From: JBBIII01 sp037446575
GTDB lineage: Bacteria; Bacteroidota; Ignavibacteria; UBA10030
Assembly (NCBI GenBank): GCA_037446575.1
Contig: JBBIII010000025.1
Span: forward strand, 1-28,124
DNA: 28,124 nucleotides
Reading direction: 5' to 3'
Position 1 is the stretch's first letter, and every line of letters starts with the position of its first letter. The position numbers and the translations under genes were made by a program. A model generated the notes under the pieces. That model saw only the letters and a program-made list of their open reading frames with translations. It was not told the DNA's origin and ran no database searches. Below are positions 16,191 through 25,672 of this stretch, in pieces.

Positions 16191-16512
16191 TAATGTGTAA
16201 TTATTTTCTATTTTATATTTCTTAGAACTAAAATTGATAAAGTACTTCTAAATGGTACTAAGTAAATTATAGCAGTTATAATTTTTGAGATTGGAAAACC
16301 GCTCCATAAATCAAAATACCGATCGATTAGTCTAACCGCCACTTATTGCAATACACAAAAAATAGGAATTGACTTGACATCATAAAAAAAATTAATAATA
16401 TTATAGTAACCGATAAAGTAGCTAAATATGGTTAATGAGTTACATAGCTCAATAATGTTTTATTTCAGTAAATCGGTCTATTGCATGGTGCAATAAGAAA
16501 GGTGTTTATTAG
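16191..16512. promoter_or_regulatory. Upstream region of the pectin locus with promoter and two dyads
   Basis: About 320 nt with no gene. A candidate promoter is TTGACA (16374-16379) followed by A+T-rich DNA with possible -10s AATATT (17-nt spacing) or TATTAT (19-nt spacing). Two dyads share the half-site TATTGCA: TATTGCAATA (16344-16353) before it, and TATTGCA-TGG-TGCAATA (16479-16495) after it, 17 nt ahead of the first ATG. No hairpin with a T-run marks the end of sdhCAB. Promoter and operator roles are inferred. Confidence 0.4.
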
Positions 16513-18885
16513 ATGCGCTTTATCTTAGTTTTTATTGGCTTAGGTATAATTATTACTAATAGTATTGCACAAAATGCATCGGTAAATTGGCCTCTTACAA
16601 GTACGACCACAGTTACTCCAACTGTATCTAACAACTTGTTAGGACAAGATGAGTCGTTCAGTAATCTTACAATCAATAATTATAGCGGACCAAATTCAAG
16701 TCAACGTGTTACAACTTTAGATGGGAGTTGGTCAGCGGAGACAAATCAGAATAATTCTCGGTTTATTCAATTTGCTGTTTCACCTAGTTCAGGGTACACA
16801 TTTTATATTTCGGCAATTTCACTTAATCTGGGTGCAAGCGGCGGTGGAAATATGAAGGCCAATATTTGGTATTCAACTGATTCAACTTTTTCAGTTCGTA
16901 CACAGCTTAATTCAAGTGTGTTAAATCTGCCTAATGGGACATTGTCATCCCTATCATACTCTCCCAATATTGTTTTAAACAGTGGAAGCACTTTTTATCT
17001 CAGAATTTATCCTTGGTATACAAGTTCTGCAACTGGAAAATATGTATGTCCGAATAATTTAGTAATCTCCGGCTCTGCCGAACCCGAAGCATCACCAGTA
17101 ATCATTTTAACCCCTACAACTTTAATATTTGGCAATGTAAATATCCAAACATTCAAAGAAAAATCTTACTCAATTTCAGGGACATATCTTGCGCCGTTAA
17201 GTGGAAATATTACAATTAACGCTCCGGAAGGATTTGAAATTTCGAAAACAAGTGGTTCAGGTTATTCGAATAGCGTAGAATTTTTATATGAAAATGGGAC
17301 TTTAGAATCAAAGACTGTATATGTTAGATTTTCTCCAAATTCCACATCAACTTATAGTGGTTATATTACAAATTCAGGCGGTGGAACAACTCAAAGTCTA
17401 TCGGTTTCGGGTACCGGTGTTACTAATTTAATTACATCTTACTATGTTTCAGGGGCAGGTAGTGATACAAACCCAGGCACAATTGACCAACCATTTCTGA
17501 CTATACCAAAAGCTGTCTCAGTCGCTCAATTGGGTGATACTATTTATGTAAGAGGTGGAACGTATTCGATATCGTCAACAATAACCATTTCGAAAAGTGG
17601 AATTACAGATGAAAGATATTTCCTTTTAGGTTATTCAAATGAAAGGCCTATTTTAGATTTTTCGACCGGTTCATCGATTGGAATTTTGTTAAGTGGAAAT
17701 TATTGGCATATCAAAGGATTCGATGTTCTGAAAGCAAAAGGTAATGGAATGCGCATTACTGGTTCGAATAATATTATTGAGTTTTGCGCTTTCTATGATA
17801 ATAGTGAGACGGGATTACAGCTTGCCAGCGGCGCGTCTTTCAATCGTGTAATTAATTGTGATGCATATTTTAATTATGACCCACCGCTTGGAGGAAATGC
17901 CGATGGGTTTGCGCCAAAATTAGATGTAGGAACAGGTAATTATTTTTATGGTTGTCGCTCCTGGCAAAATTCAGATGATGGTTGGGATGGATATATGCGC
18001 GGCGCAGATAATGTTACAACTACGATTGAAAATAGCTGGTGTTTTATGAATGGCTATCTAAAGGATGGTAGTCCGATCACTTCTGGAAATGGGAACGGAT
18101 TTAAAATGGGGGGCGGTGATAATTCAAATGCTGACAGTCTACGCCACAATATGATTCTAAAAAATTGTATTGCATTTGATAATAGAGTAAAAGGGTTTGA
18201 CCAAAATAATAATAGAGGTTCGATGACTCTGTATAATAATACAGCGTATCGGAACGGGACAAATTATGGAATGGGCGCAGGAGTTAAAATTGGCGAAACC
18301 ATGACGCTAATAAACTGTTTAGTTTTAGGAAGTACGGGCTCGATTTGGACTGGCGCAATTCGGCAGACAAATAGCTGGATGTCGCCATTTACTAATGCTA
18401 CGACTGCAGATTTTATCAGCATAGATACAACAGGTGTTAGAGGACCTCGTAAGTTAGATGGTAGTCTACCTGATATTAGTTTTATGCGACTTGCGGCTAA
18501 TAGTCAATTTATTGATGCTGGAACAGAGGTGGGAATACCTTATAATGGCATTGCGCCAGATTTAGGTTATATTGAAACAGAAGGCAGTACAAGCGTAATC
18601 AATAATTTTGCAGAACAAATTTCAACGTTTAAATTGTTTAGTAATTTTCCCAATCCATTTAATCCGATAACAAATTTCGAGTTTCAAATTGCGAATCGCG
18701 AATTTGTCAGTTTGACAATCTATGATATTTTAGGTCGCGAAATAATTAAGCTTGTGAACGATGTAATAGAAGCGGGCATTCACAAAGTGCAGTGGAATGC
18801 TACAAATTTGCCAAGCGGCGTGTATTTTAGCGTTTTAGAAAATGGCAAAGTTAAAAAAATTCTAAAATTAGCGCTTCTAAAATAA
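16513..18885 (+). CDS. Secreted family 9 pectate lyase with T9SS sorting domain
   Basis: A 790-residue extracellular enzyme. Signal peptide about 1-20, then a beta-sandwich-like region (about 21-190), an Ig-like domain (about 195-302; VSGTGV end), a right-handed beta-helix (about 310-700) and a T9SS type A C-terminal domain (N711-FPNPFNP to KILKLALLK). The helix carries PL9 signatures NAD464-GFAPK and NSD488-D489-GWD492, plus RVKGFDQNNN. Aspartate spacing matches the Ca-binding set of Erwinia Pel9A (209/233/234/237), and K531 in NGFKMGG fits its catalytic lysine (273) with a three-residue insertion. The reaction is beta-elimination of polygalacturonate, probably in an endo mode. It is followed 45 nt later by GH28. 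Family call strong; exact pectic substrate inferred. Confidence 0.9.
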   Translation: MRFILVFIGLGIIITNSIAQNASVNWPLTSTTTVTPTVSNNLLGQDESFSNLTINNYSGPNSSQRVTTLDGSWSAETNQNNSRFIQFAVSPSSGYTFYISAISLNLGASGGGNMKANIWYSTDSTFSVRTQLNSSVLNLPNGTLSSLSYSPNIVLNSGSTFYLRIYPWYTSSATGKYVCPNNLVISGSAEPEASPVIILTPTTLIFGNVNIQTFKEKSYSISGTYLAPLSGNITINAPEGFEISKTSGSGYSNSVEFLYENGTLESKTVYVRFSPNSTSTYSGYITNSGGGTTQSLSVSGTGVTNLITSYYVSGAGSDTNPGTIDQPFLTIPKAVSVAQLGDTIYVRGGTYSISSTITISKSGITDERYFLLGYSNERPILDFSTGSSIGILLSGNYWHIKGFDVLKAKGNGMRITGSNNIIEFCAFYDNSETGLQLASGASFNRVINCDAYFNYDPPLGGNADGFAPKLDVGTGNYFYGCRSWQNSDDGWDGYMRGADNVTTTIENSWCFMNGYLKDGSPITSGNGNGFKMGGGDNSNADSLRHNMILKNCIAFDNRVKGFDQNNNRGSMTLYNNTAYRNGTNYGMGAGVKIGETMTLINCLVLGSTGSIWTGAIRQTNSWMSPFTNATTADFISIDTTGVRGPRKLDGSLPDISFMRLAANSQFIDAGTEVGIPYNGIAPDLGYIETEGSTSVINNFAEQISTFKLFSNFPNPFNPITNFEFQIANREFVSLTIYDILGREIIKLVNDVIEAGIHKVQWNATNLPSGVYFSVLENGKVKKILKLALLK

Positions 18886-18930
18886 TTTTAAACAAAGTTA
18901 TTTAGTATTTAAATAATAAAGGAGCTATTG

Positions 18931-20358
18931 ATGGATATTCGGTTTAGGTATTTTTTAATTCTAACAACAATATTTCTTTTTGTTTTTACAAGCAAAGCTC
19001 AGCAACCTGTAGCCGGTTGGGAAGCTTTACCGGAGTTATTAAAAAGAATATCTCCGCCCACATTCCCCAATAAAGATTTTGATATAACAAAATTTGGCGC
19101 CAAGGGCGACGGCAAAACAGATTGCAGTAAAGCATTTAAAAGAGCAATCGAAAAGTGCAATGCTGAGGGAGGCGGAAGAGTAGTTGTTCCAAAAGGTGTT
19201 TTTCTTACTGGCGCCATTCATTTGAAAAGCAATGTAAATCTTTATGTATCAAAAGACGCCGTAATAAAATTCAGCACTGACCCAAAGAAATATTTGCCTG
19301 TTGTGTATACACGCTGGGAAGGCGTGGAGTGTATGAATTATTCGCCATTAATTTACGCATTTGAGCAAGAGAATATTGCCGTAACGGGCGAAGGCGTTTT
19401 GGATGGACAAGGAGCCAATACAAATTGGTGGAGTTGGAAAGGGAGAAAGGAATTTGAGTGGAAACCCGGAATGCCGAGTCAAAATGCAGCGCGTAAAAAA
19501 TTGATTGAAATGGGTGAAACAAATGTGCCAGTTGAGAAGCGAATATTCGGCGAAGGCTCATTTTTGCGACCAAGTTTCTTTGTTCCATACAGATGCAAAA
19601 ATATTTTAGTAGAAGGCGTTACATTTAAAGATTCGCCAATGTGGTTTTTAAATCCTGTTTTGTGCTCGAATGTTTCCATAATTGGAGTAACGGTGGAGGG
19701 ACAGGGCCCAAATAATGACGGTTGCAACCCGGAATCGAGCAAAGATGTGCTAATTAAGAATTGCTATTTCAACACTGGCGATGATTGTATTGCGATCAAA
19801 TCGGGACGTAACAATGACGGAAGGCGCGTTAATGTGCCAAGTGAGAATATCATCATACAAGGATGCACAATGAAGAACGGGCATGGCGGCGTTGTAATTG
19901 GAAGCGAAATTAGCGGAAGCGTACGGAATGTATATGCCGAGGATTGTGTGATGGATAGTCCGGAGCTTGACCGGGCATTGCGATTTAAAACCAATTCGAT
20001 TCGCGGCGGAGTAATAGAGAATATTTATATGCGCAATGTAAAGGTTGGGCAAGTGGCGGAAGCCGTAATTAAAATAGATTTTTATTATGAAGAAGGAGAC
20101 GCGGGTAAGTTCACTCCAATTTTACGCAATATTGAAGTAAAGAATGTAGTATGCGAGAAAAGCCATTATGGGGTTTGGATGCGAGCATACGAACGTTCGC
20201 CAGCGACAAACATACATATAGAAAATTGTACATTCAATAATGTAGCTGAGCCAAATGTAATTGAGAATGTAAAAAATCTGAGTATGATAAATTTTAAGGT
20301 GAACTTAGTAAACACAAAAGAAAAGATTAAAAGAAAAAGCGATTTAAGAGTAGAATAA
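18931..20358 (+). CDS. Secreted GH28 polygalacturonase-family hydrolase
   Basis: A 475-residue exported enzyme that hydrolyses galacturonide linkages in pectin. The ATG at 18931 is chosen over an in-frame TTG one codon earlier, because GGAG is 7 nt upstream. Signal peptide about 1-25 ends SKAQQ. The FDITKFGAKGDGKTDCSKAF segment is the usual start of the beta-helix. Catalytic motifs are NND263 (variant of NTD), GDD285 (D284/D285), GHG with H318, and R351-F-K353 (variant of RIK). All three catalytic aspartates and the histidine are present. There is no T9SS domain, so it may stay in the periplasm, acting after oligosaccharides enter, whereas the lyase is surface-exported. Exo-polygalacturonase or another GH28 activity is possible. 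It sits between PL9 and the receptor gene. Confidence 0.92.
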   Translation: MDIRFRYFLILTTIFLFVFTSKAQQPVAGWEALPELLKRISPPTFPNKDFDITKFGAKGDGKTDCSKAFKRAIEKCNAEGGGRVVVPKGVFLTGAIHLKSNVNLYVSKDAVIKFSTDPKKYLPVVYTRWEGVECMNYSPLIYAFEQENIAVTGEGVLDGQGANTNWWSWKGRKEFEWKPGMPSQNAARKKLIEMGETNVPVEKRIFGEGSFLRPSFFVPYRCKNILVEGVTFKDSPMWFLNPVLCSNVSIIGVTVEGQGPNNDGCNPESSKDVLIKNCYFNTGDDCIAIKSGRNNDGRRVNVPSENIIIQGCTMKNGHGGVVIGSEISGSVRNVYAEDCVMDSPELDRALRFKTNSIRGGVIENIYMRNVKVGQVAEAVIKIDFYYEEGDAGKFTPILRNIEVKNVVCEKSHYGVWMRAYERSPATNIHIENCTFNNVAEPNVIENVKNLSMINFKVNLVNTKEKIKRKSDLRVE

Positions 20359-20398
20359 TTTTTTTAATTAACCTTGTCATAAGGAATAAGGAGCTCAA

Positions 20399-23353
20399 AT
20401 GACAAAATGTATTAATCAAGTGAGAATGTACTTTGTAGATAGAAGAATGAAGCAAGGTAAAAGTACAGTAGTATCATTTAGTAAAATGAAAAGAATAATA
20501 TATTTAGGTTTTTTCCTAATTTTTTATAGTAACTTTTTGGTAGCGCAAACTGCAGGTAAAATAAGTGGTGTAGTTATCGATGCACAGACAGGAGAGCCGT
20601 TGATTGGAACTAATATATTGATTTTAGGAACAAGCTTAGGCGCTGCGACAGATATTGATGGAAATTATATCATTTTAAATATTCCACCCGGTAAATACGA
20701 TTTGCACGCATCGATGGTTGGGTATGAAAGAGCAATACAAAAAGGAGTTATAATTAACTCTGGGAGAACAACTCATGCAGATTTTAATCTTAAAGCTACT
20801 GCAATTGAACAGGAAGCAATAGTAATCGAAGCTACTAGACCGGATGTCCAGCCAGAAAAAACATCTACAAGCGAGATTATAAGAAGCGATGAAGTTTTTC
20901 ATATGGCTGGTATGAGAGATGTGGGAAATGTTATTGCTCTGGCTGCTGATGTTACAGATGGGCATTTTAGAGGTGGACGTTCGGGTGAAGAATTATATAC
21001 ATTGCAGGGTATGGGAATTGTAAATCCGCTTGATAATTCGAGCGCATTTCTACCAATTATGAGTGCAGTTGAGGAAGTTGAAGTGATTACCAGTGGATTT
21101 GGTGCACAATACGGTAATGCACAATCGGGTGTAGTCAATATTTCTATGAAAGAAGGAAAACCGGATAAATGGAGAACTCAAATTGATACTCGTATGCGTT
21201 TGGCGGGAAGAAAGCATTTTGGACCTAGTGTATATGATACTTCCGTAAATCAATATCTAACAACACTAAAAAAACTTTCAAGCTGGCTAGCTGTTGAAGG
21301 ACAAGATGTTTATTACAAAAGAATGGTTGATAATATTACATCAATGTTTGGCAGAGACTCAATGATACAAGCTATGGTTGCCCGAAGGTTATGGGAAGCA
21401 CAAGCACGCAGGGATATGGGAAAGGATTATGGTAATAATATAGATAATTCTATAGAAATCGCTACAGGCGGTCCATTAGATGAGACTAAAAGAATGTTCA
21501 TCGCTCTTAGATCTAACGTTACCTGGCCTGTGTTTCCGACCGAAAAGCCGAATGTTGAACAACAATTAATGGGTAATATTGTAACCGATGTAGGAGGAAA
21601 TGCAAGTATTCGTCTTAGCGGAGGGTATTTGAATCAGAAATCAAATATCTTCACAAGCGCTAATGGACTTGGATTCTATAGCTGGCTGTGGGATAGGGAT
21701 TTATCTATCCTGCAAAGAAACGTGACTAACACACAACTTGGTTTACGTTTTACACAAGCTATTAGTTCAAGTACATTTTATGAAATGAAATTAAACTATC
21801 TGAGAATAAAAACAGATCAAGGTTCTCCTGTATCACCGAGTTATGTAGCAGATTCGCTTTTACAGACCTATATGACAGAGTGGTCTAAAATGATTGCTAC
21901 GGTAAGATCGGGTCCTGATCAATTTACTTATGGATCTGGAAATGATGATTTTAGGGACGAACTTTTAAACACAGTTTCATTCGAAGCATCTATCACAAGT
22001 CAAGTTACAAAATCGCACCTATTAAATGCGGGTCTACAATTCAATCAATATTTTATAGATGTTAATAATAACAGTAATGTTAGAAATCCCGATGGATGGA
22101 CAATTGATAAATATTCAGCAAGACCTTATGAACTTGGATTGTATGCGCAAGATAAAATGGAATTTGAAGGAATGATAGCTAACGTAGGTTTGCGATTGGA
22201 TGTATGGAATCAGAATATGGATTATTATAAAGATATATTTTCACCATATCGTTACTATACTTCAGATTCAACTTTTATTTATAATAAAGAATTATCACCT
22301 AAGAGTTCTTCGCCAATACTTGGTCGTCTACAACCGCGAGTAGGAATTTCTTTCCCTGTTTCAGTTTCTACTGTATTTCATTTGAATTACGGCGCATTTA
22401 TGCAAAGACCATCTTTCCAATATATAATTTCTTCAAGAGTGAGTCATCGTAAAGTATTGGATCAGTTAGCAACATTGGGAAATCCACGATTAGAGCCACA
22501 AACTACAAATAGCTACGATATCGGCGTAATACAAGGATTAGGTGAAGGATTTACATTAGATGTTAGTGGTTATTATAAAGATGTAAAGAACCTTATTCAA
22601 TCAGCAAGTTTTAAGGATAGAGAAGAAATCGCATATTCAACTTATGTCAATAGAGACTATGCGGATATTAGAGGTTTTCGTATCTCTCTAAATAAGAAAA
22701 GAGGCAGTATAACAGGTATAATTAATTATCAATATAGTATTGCAACGGGAAAGAGTAGCACCCCATTTAATGCGTCGCCTGCTTATTCGGAAGATCCTAA
22801 TACAGGAAAGAAGATTGAAGACATGCAAAACGTTCCAATAAAAGATATACTTTTAGATTTTGATCGAACACATAATGTAATAATTAATTTAGCATATATG
22901 ACTGGTGAAGGATGGGGCCCCGAAATTTTTGGTGTATATCCTTTTGACTACATCACAATTTCGAGCAACTCATTTATTCGAAGTGGAAGACCTTACACCT
23001 ATAACACGAGCGGTGTAAAAGAGATTAATAACAAGCGTACACCCAATGAGTATAATACGAATCTAAAAGTAACAAAGCGTATAAGTAATTTCTTCGGAGC
23101 AAAAGCAACAATGTATTTTGAAGTATTTAATTTGTTTAATAATCAAATTCTAAATTACTCGTACATATTCGATCAATCCAACGATTACTCAACAGGTAAT
23201 ATTCTAAGATATGAATTGTATTCATTAGAATCCGAACAGGGTATCAGATATGTAAATCAAAGGAATGCACCTCCATTTCTTATGGATCACTCATTCTTGA
23301 TTTATAGTAATTCACCGAGATCTTATAATATTGGTTTAATTATTGATCTATAA
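20399..23353 (+). CDS. TonB-dependent outer-membrane receptor
   Basis: A 984-residue receptor expected to import substrate through the outer membrane using TonB energy. The hydrophobic signal core begins at residue 30 (MKRIIYLGFFLIFYSNFLVAQ). Then a carboxypeptidase-regulatory-like domain (about 54-142; GKISGVVIDAQTGEPLIG), a possible TonB box (EAIVIEAT, about 145), a plug (about 155-265; TLQGMGIVNPLDN, AQYGNAQSGVVNI) and a 22-strand-type barrel to the end. The start at 20399 is kept because AAGGAG is 6 nt upstream; internal ATGs at 20447 and 20486 lack such a site, leaving a 29-residue extension before the signal. SusC-like in layout, but no SusD gene follows. Its position after PL9 and GH28 suggests pectic oligosaccharides. 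Confidence 0.88.
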   Translation: MTKCINQVRMYFVDRRMKQGKSTVVSFSKMKRIIYLGFFLIFYSNFLVAQTAGKISGVVIDAQTGEPLIGTNILILGTSLGAATDIDGNYIILNIPPGKYDLHASMVGYERAIQKGVIINSGRTTHADFNLKATAIEQEAIVIEATRPDVQPEKTSTSEIIRSDEVFHMAGMRDVGNVIALAADVTDGHFRGGRSGEELYTLQGMGIVNPLDNSSAFLPIMSAVEEVEVITSGFGAQYGNAQSGVVNISMKEGKPDKWRTQIDTRMRLAGRKHFGPSVYDTSVNQYLTTLKKLSSWLAVEGQDVYYKRMVDNITSMFGRDSMIQAMVARRLWEAQARRDMGKDYGNNIDNSIEIATGGPLDETKRMFIALRSNVTWPVFPTEKPNVEQQLMGNIVTDVGGNASIRLSGGYLNQKSNIFTSANGLGFYSWLWDRDLSILQRNVTNTQLGLRFTQAISSSTFYEMKLNYLRIKTDQGSPVSPSYVADSLLQTYMTEWSKMIATVRSGPDQFTYGSGNDDFRDELLNTVSFEASITSQVTKSHLLNAGLQFNQYFIDVNNNSNVRNPDGWTIDKYSARPYELGLYAQDKMEFEGMIANVGLRLDVWNQNMDYYKDIFSPYRYYTSDSTFIYNKELSPKSSSPILGRLQPRVGISFPVSVSTVFHLNYGAFMQRPSFQYIISSRVSHRKVLDQLATLGNPRLEPQTTNSYDIGVIQGLGEGFTLDVSGYYKDVKNLIQSASFKDREEIAYSTYVNRDYADIRGFRISLNKKRGSITGIINYQYSIATGKSSTPFNASPAYSEDPNTGKKIEDMQNVPIKDILLDFDRTHNVIINLAYMTGEGWGPEIFGVYPFDYITISSNSFIRSGRPYTYNTSGVKEINNKRTPNEYNTNLKVTKRISNFFGAKATMYFEVFNLFNNQILNYSYIFDQSNDYSTGNILRYELYSLESEQGIRYVNQRNAPPFLMDHSFLIYSNSPRSYNIGLIIDL

Positions 23354-23384
23354 AAATTTTTAAATGTATAATAGGATTTTAAAT

Positions 23385-25652
23385 ATGAAATCTAAAATTA
23401 TTTTACTTCTATTAATTGCCATTACGTCTACAATTGCCGTTTCACAATCTCGTAGGTACGAGATACATAAACGTGGTATGTTACACCAAACGGTATTTAA
23501 TACTGGAGAGATAGGGCGTGCGTATGATAACGGTTCTAGTGGAAGTACGCCAGGTGTGCCGTCGTTTGAATGGCCGGCAAACTCTGCGCTTATAGTTGAT
23601 GGGAAAAAATATAACGGACAATATAATTCGATAGGTGCAGGATTCTATATTTTAGGATATAAGAAAGACACCTGTTATGCGGACCAATGTGGTGCGGTTT
23701 CTGATTTATCTGGAAGGGCATCGCAGGTTGTTGGGGTTTTTAGCGAACCTATATCTATTACTCGTATTGAGAATTATCCTGTCCTTGAAAACGGAAATCT
23801 TAACCCCAATTACAATCCAGATGAAGCTGAAGAAATTATTATTTCTGAATGGAAAGCGATTAATACCGGCGTAACAGTTAAAAGAACAAGTCGCGCTTGG
23901 AGTTATCCCGATTATGATGATTTTATTATTTATGAGTATGAGATAAAAAATCCCAAACCAACTGATCCATCGGTAAAAGCTGATACATTAAAGGATGTAA
24001 TTGTTGCTTGGGGTTATGGATTTATCACTTCTATGTTTGGATATGAAAGAATGTTTAACAGATGGCGTGAAGAAGATACAAGATCAAAAGATCAATTTGC
24101 AAGATACGATTTAAAAAGATATATGACTTACCATCATGATAGAGATGGAAAACCGGACGACCGTTATTTTAATGTGTGGGCTCCCACAGGCAAGTACGGT
24201 GGCGGGCTTAACTCACCGCAAGCCGCTGGAGTCTTATCATTGTTTTACGAATATAACCAACTTGCCCAAAGAATTTTTCCATTAGGTGTACCACAACTTT
24301 GGACAAAAGCTTTCTTTGATATTGATAAATTTACAGAAATTTTTGAACCGGTAGGTGCCAGACAGGGAGCTGGAAGAATGAAACAACCCTACATCAACAG
24401 ATATGAAAATGGAAATTTGTATGCTACTAAGATAGGAGTAAATGGGTTTTTAGATTGCAGAGTAGGTAGAAAATCAACACCGTTTGGATCATCAGCTGGA
24501 ACTTATCCTACTATAGGTTCATATTGGATTGGCAGAGCTTCTCCAAGTTGGACGATTGGTTCACGGCAACCGGCAGTGCACATATATGGATTCGGTCCTT
24601 ATAATATCTTACCTGATTCAACTATTAGATTCTCGATTGCTGAAGTAGTCGGTTATGGAGCAGGTGTTGCAAGCGATACTGTATATCAAGACCTTGGTGG
24701 TGGTGTAGGTAGCGACGGAACTGATCCTGCTCCGGGAACGCATCCAGTACCAAGTTGGTATAGAGAAATTTCGTATCCTGAGGCAAAAACTCCAGGAAGC
24801 ACAAGTTCCAATATGGGAAGTAATTATTTACAAAATTATCCACTTCCATCTTATGTGAATTCAAACGTTGTATCAATACGAGATGTTGCTGATAGAGCTA
24901 TACAATTGTACACAGGTAGACAATTAGTTAAGTACGATACAGTGCAATATGAACCAAAGAATGCCCCTCAAAAAGGTGTATATAAAGTAAAAATACCTAT
25001 TCCTGCTCCTGCAATAACGGTTGAAAATGCGGATGATGCACAGAATGTAATATCATGGAATGATAATGTTGAAAGCTTTACTACTCCGCGTCTAAACGCG
25101 CCTTTCAGTTATTATGAAGTTAAGAAAGCATCACACCCACTCGGTCCTTGGACTTTAATGGACAGTGTGGGAAAAGGAGATAGTCGTTACTATAATAATT
25201 TAACCAGAACATATAGACTGAAAGATAGGTACAGTCTTGTCGGTCAATCTTTTTACTATACTGTCATTTCGGTTGATACACTCGGCTATAAAAGCGGCAT
25301 GACTAATATGACATTGCATCAAACACAAATTTCTGCCGCTAATCCGATGAGTAAAGTATATGTTGTGCCAAATCCATTAATTCTTTCTTCTGGCTCCCGT
25401 GATGCCTCGATAGAAGGAGATATTAATGATAGAATACAATTTTTTGGACTGCCGAAAAGAGCTACAATTAGAATATTCTCTTACAGTGGACAGTTAATTA
25501 ATACGATTAATCATGATATTAATGCTTTTACCACTAATTGGTACCAAGTAACACGTAATAATCAACGGCTTGCATCCGGTGTGTATGTTTTTGTTGTAGA
25601 AGATATTGATACGGGCAAGCGGGCGTGGAATAAATTTGTCATTATTCATTGA
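23385..25652 (+). CDS. Large secreted protein of unknown function with T9SS-like C-terminus
   Basis: A 755-residue exported protein. The ATG at 23385 (AGGA about 9 nt upstream) starts a clean signal peptide MKSKIILLLLIAITSTIAVS; an ATG seven codons earlier would break its N-region. The N-terminal 530 residues are rich in Tyr, Trp, Gly and Asn and match no enzyme I know; the segment RRYEIHKRGMLHQTVFNTGE opens the mature protein. A fibronectin III-like domain (about 541-643; YYEVKKASHPLGPWTLMDSV) is followed by a C-terminal beta domain (about 652-755) with VYVVPNPL, FSYSGQLINTI and LASGVYVFVVEDIDTGK, resembling a T9SS sorting domain without the FPNPFNP motif. It lies 31 nt after the receptor and 20 nt before the PorV-like gene. 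A surface binding partner of the receptor is inferred. Confidence 0.7.
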   Translation: MKSKIILLLLIAITSTIAVSQSRRYEIHKRGMLHQTVFNTGEIGRAYDNGSSGSTPGVPSFEWPANSALIVDGKKYNGQYNSIGAGFYILGYKKDTCYADQCGAVSDLSGRASQVVGVFSEPISITRIENYPVLENGNLNPNYNPDEAEEIIISEWKAINTGVTVKRTSRAWSYPDYDDFIIYEYEIKNPKPTDPSVKADTLKDVIVAWGYGFITSMFGYERMFNRWREEDTRSKDQFARYDLKRYMTYHHDRDGKPDDRYFNVWAPTGKYGGGLNSPQAAGVLSLFYEYNQLAQRIFPLGVPQLWTKAFFDIDKFTEIFEPVGARQGAGRMKQPYINRYENGNLYATKIGVNGFLDCRVGRKSTPFGSSAGTYPTIGSYWIGRASPSWTIGSRQPAVHIYGFGPYNILPDSTIRFSIAEVVGYGAGVASDTVYQDLGGGVGSDGTDPAPGTHPVPSWYREISYPEAKTPGSTSSNMGSNYLQNYPLPSYVNSNVVSIRDVADRAIQLYTGRQLVKYDTVQYEPKNAPQKGVYKVKIPIPAPAITVENADDAQNVISWNDNVESFTTPRLNAPFSYYEVKKASHPLGPWTLMDSVGKGDSRYYNNLTRTYRLKDRYSLVGQSFYYTVISVDTLGYKSGMTNMTLHQTQISAANPMSKVYVVPNPLILSSGSRDASIEGDINDRIQFFGLPKRATIRIFSYSGQLINTINHDINAFTTNWYQVTRNNQRLASGVYVFVVEDIDTGKRAWNKFVIIH

Positions 25653-25672
25653 GTATAAAGGATATATTTATA

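Noticed and set aside
16238..16262. Inverted repeat AGTAC...GTACT after sdhB as a terminator
   Set aside because: Only a 5-bp stem with a 9-nt loop and no T-run.
19271..20052. Several antisense reading frames inside the GH28 gene
   Set aside because: They overlap a gene with intact catalytic motifs and have no ribosome sites or recognisable domains.
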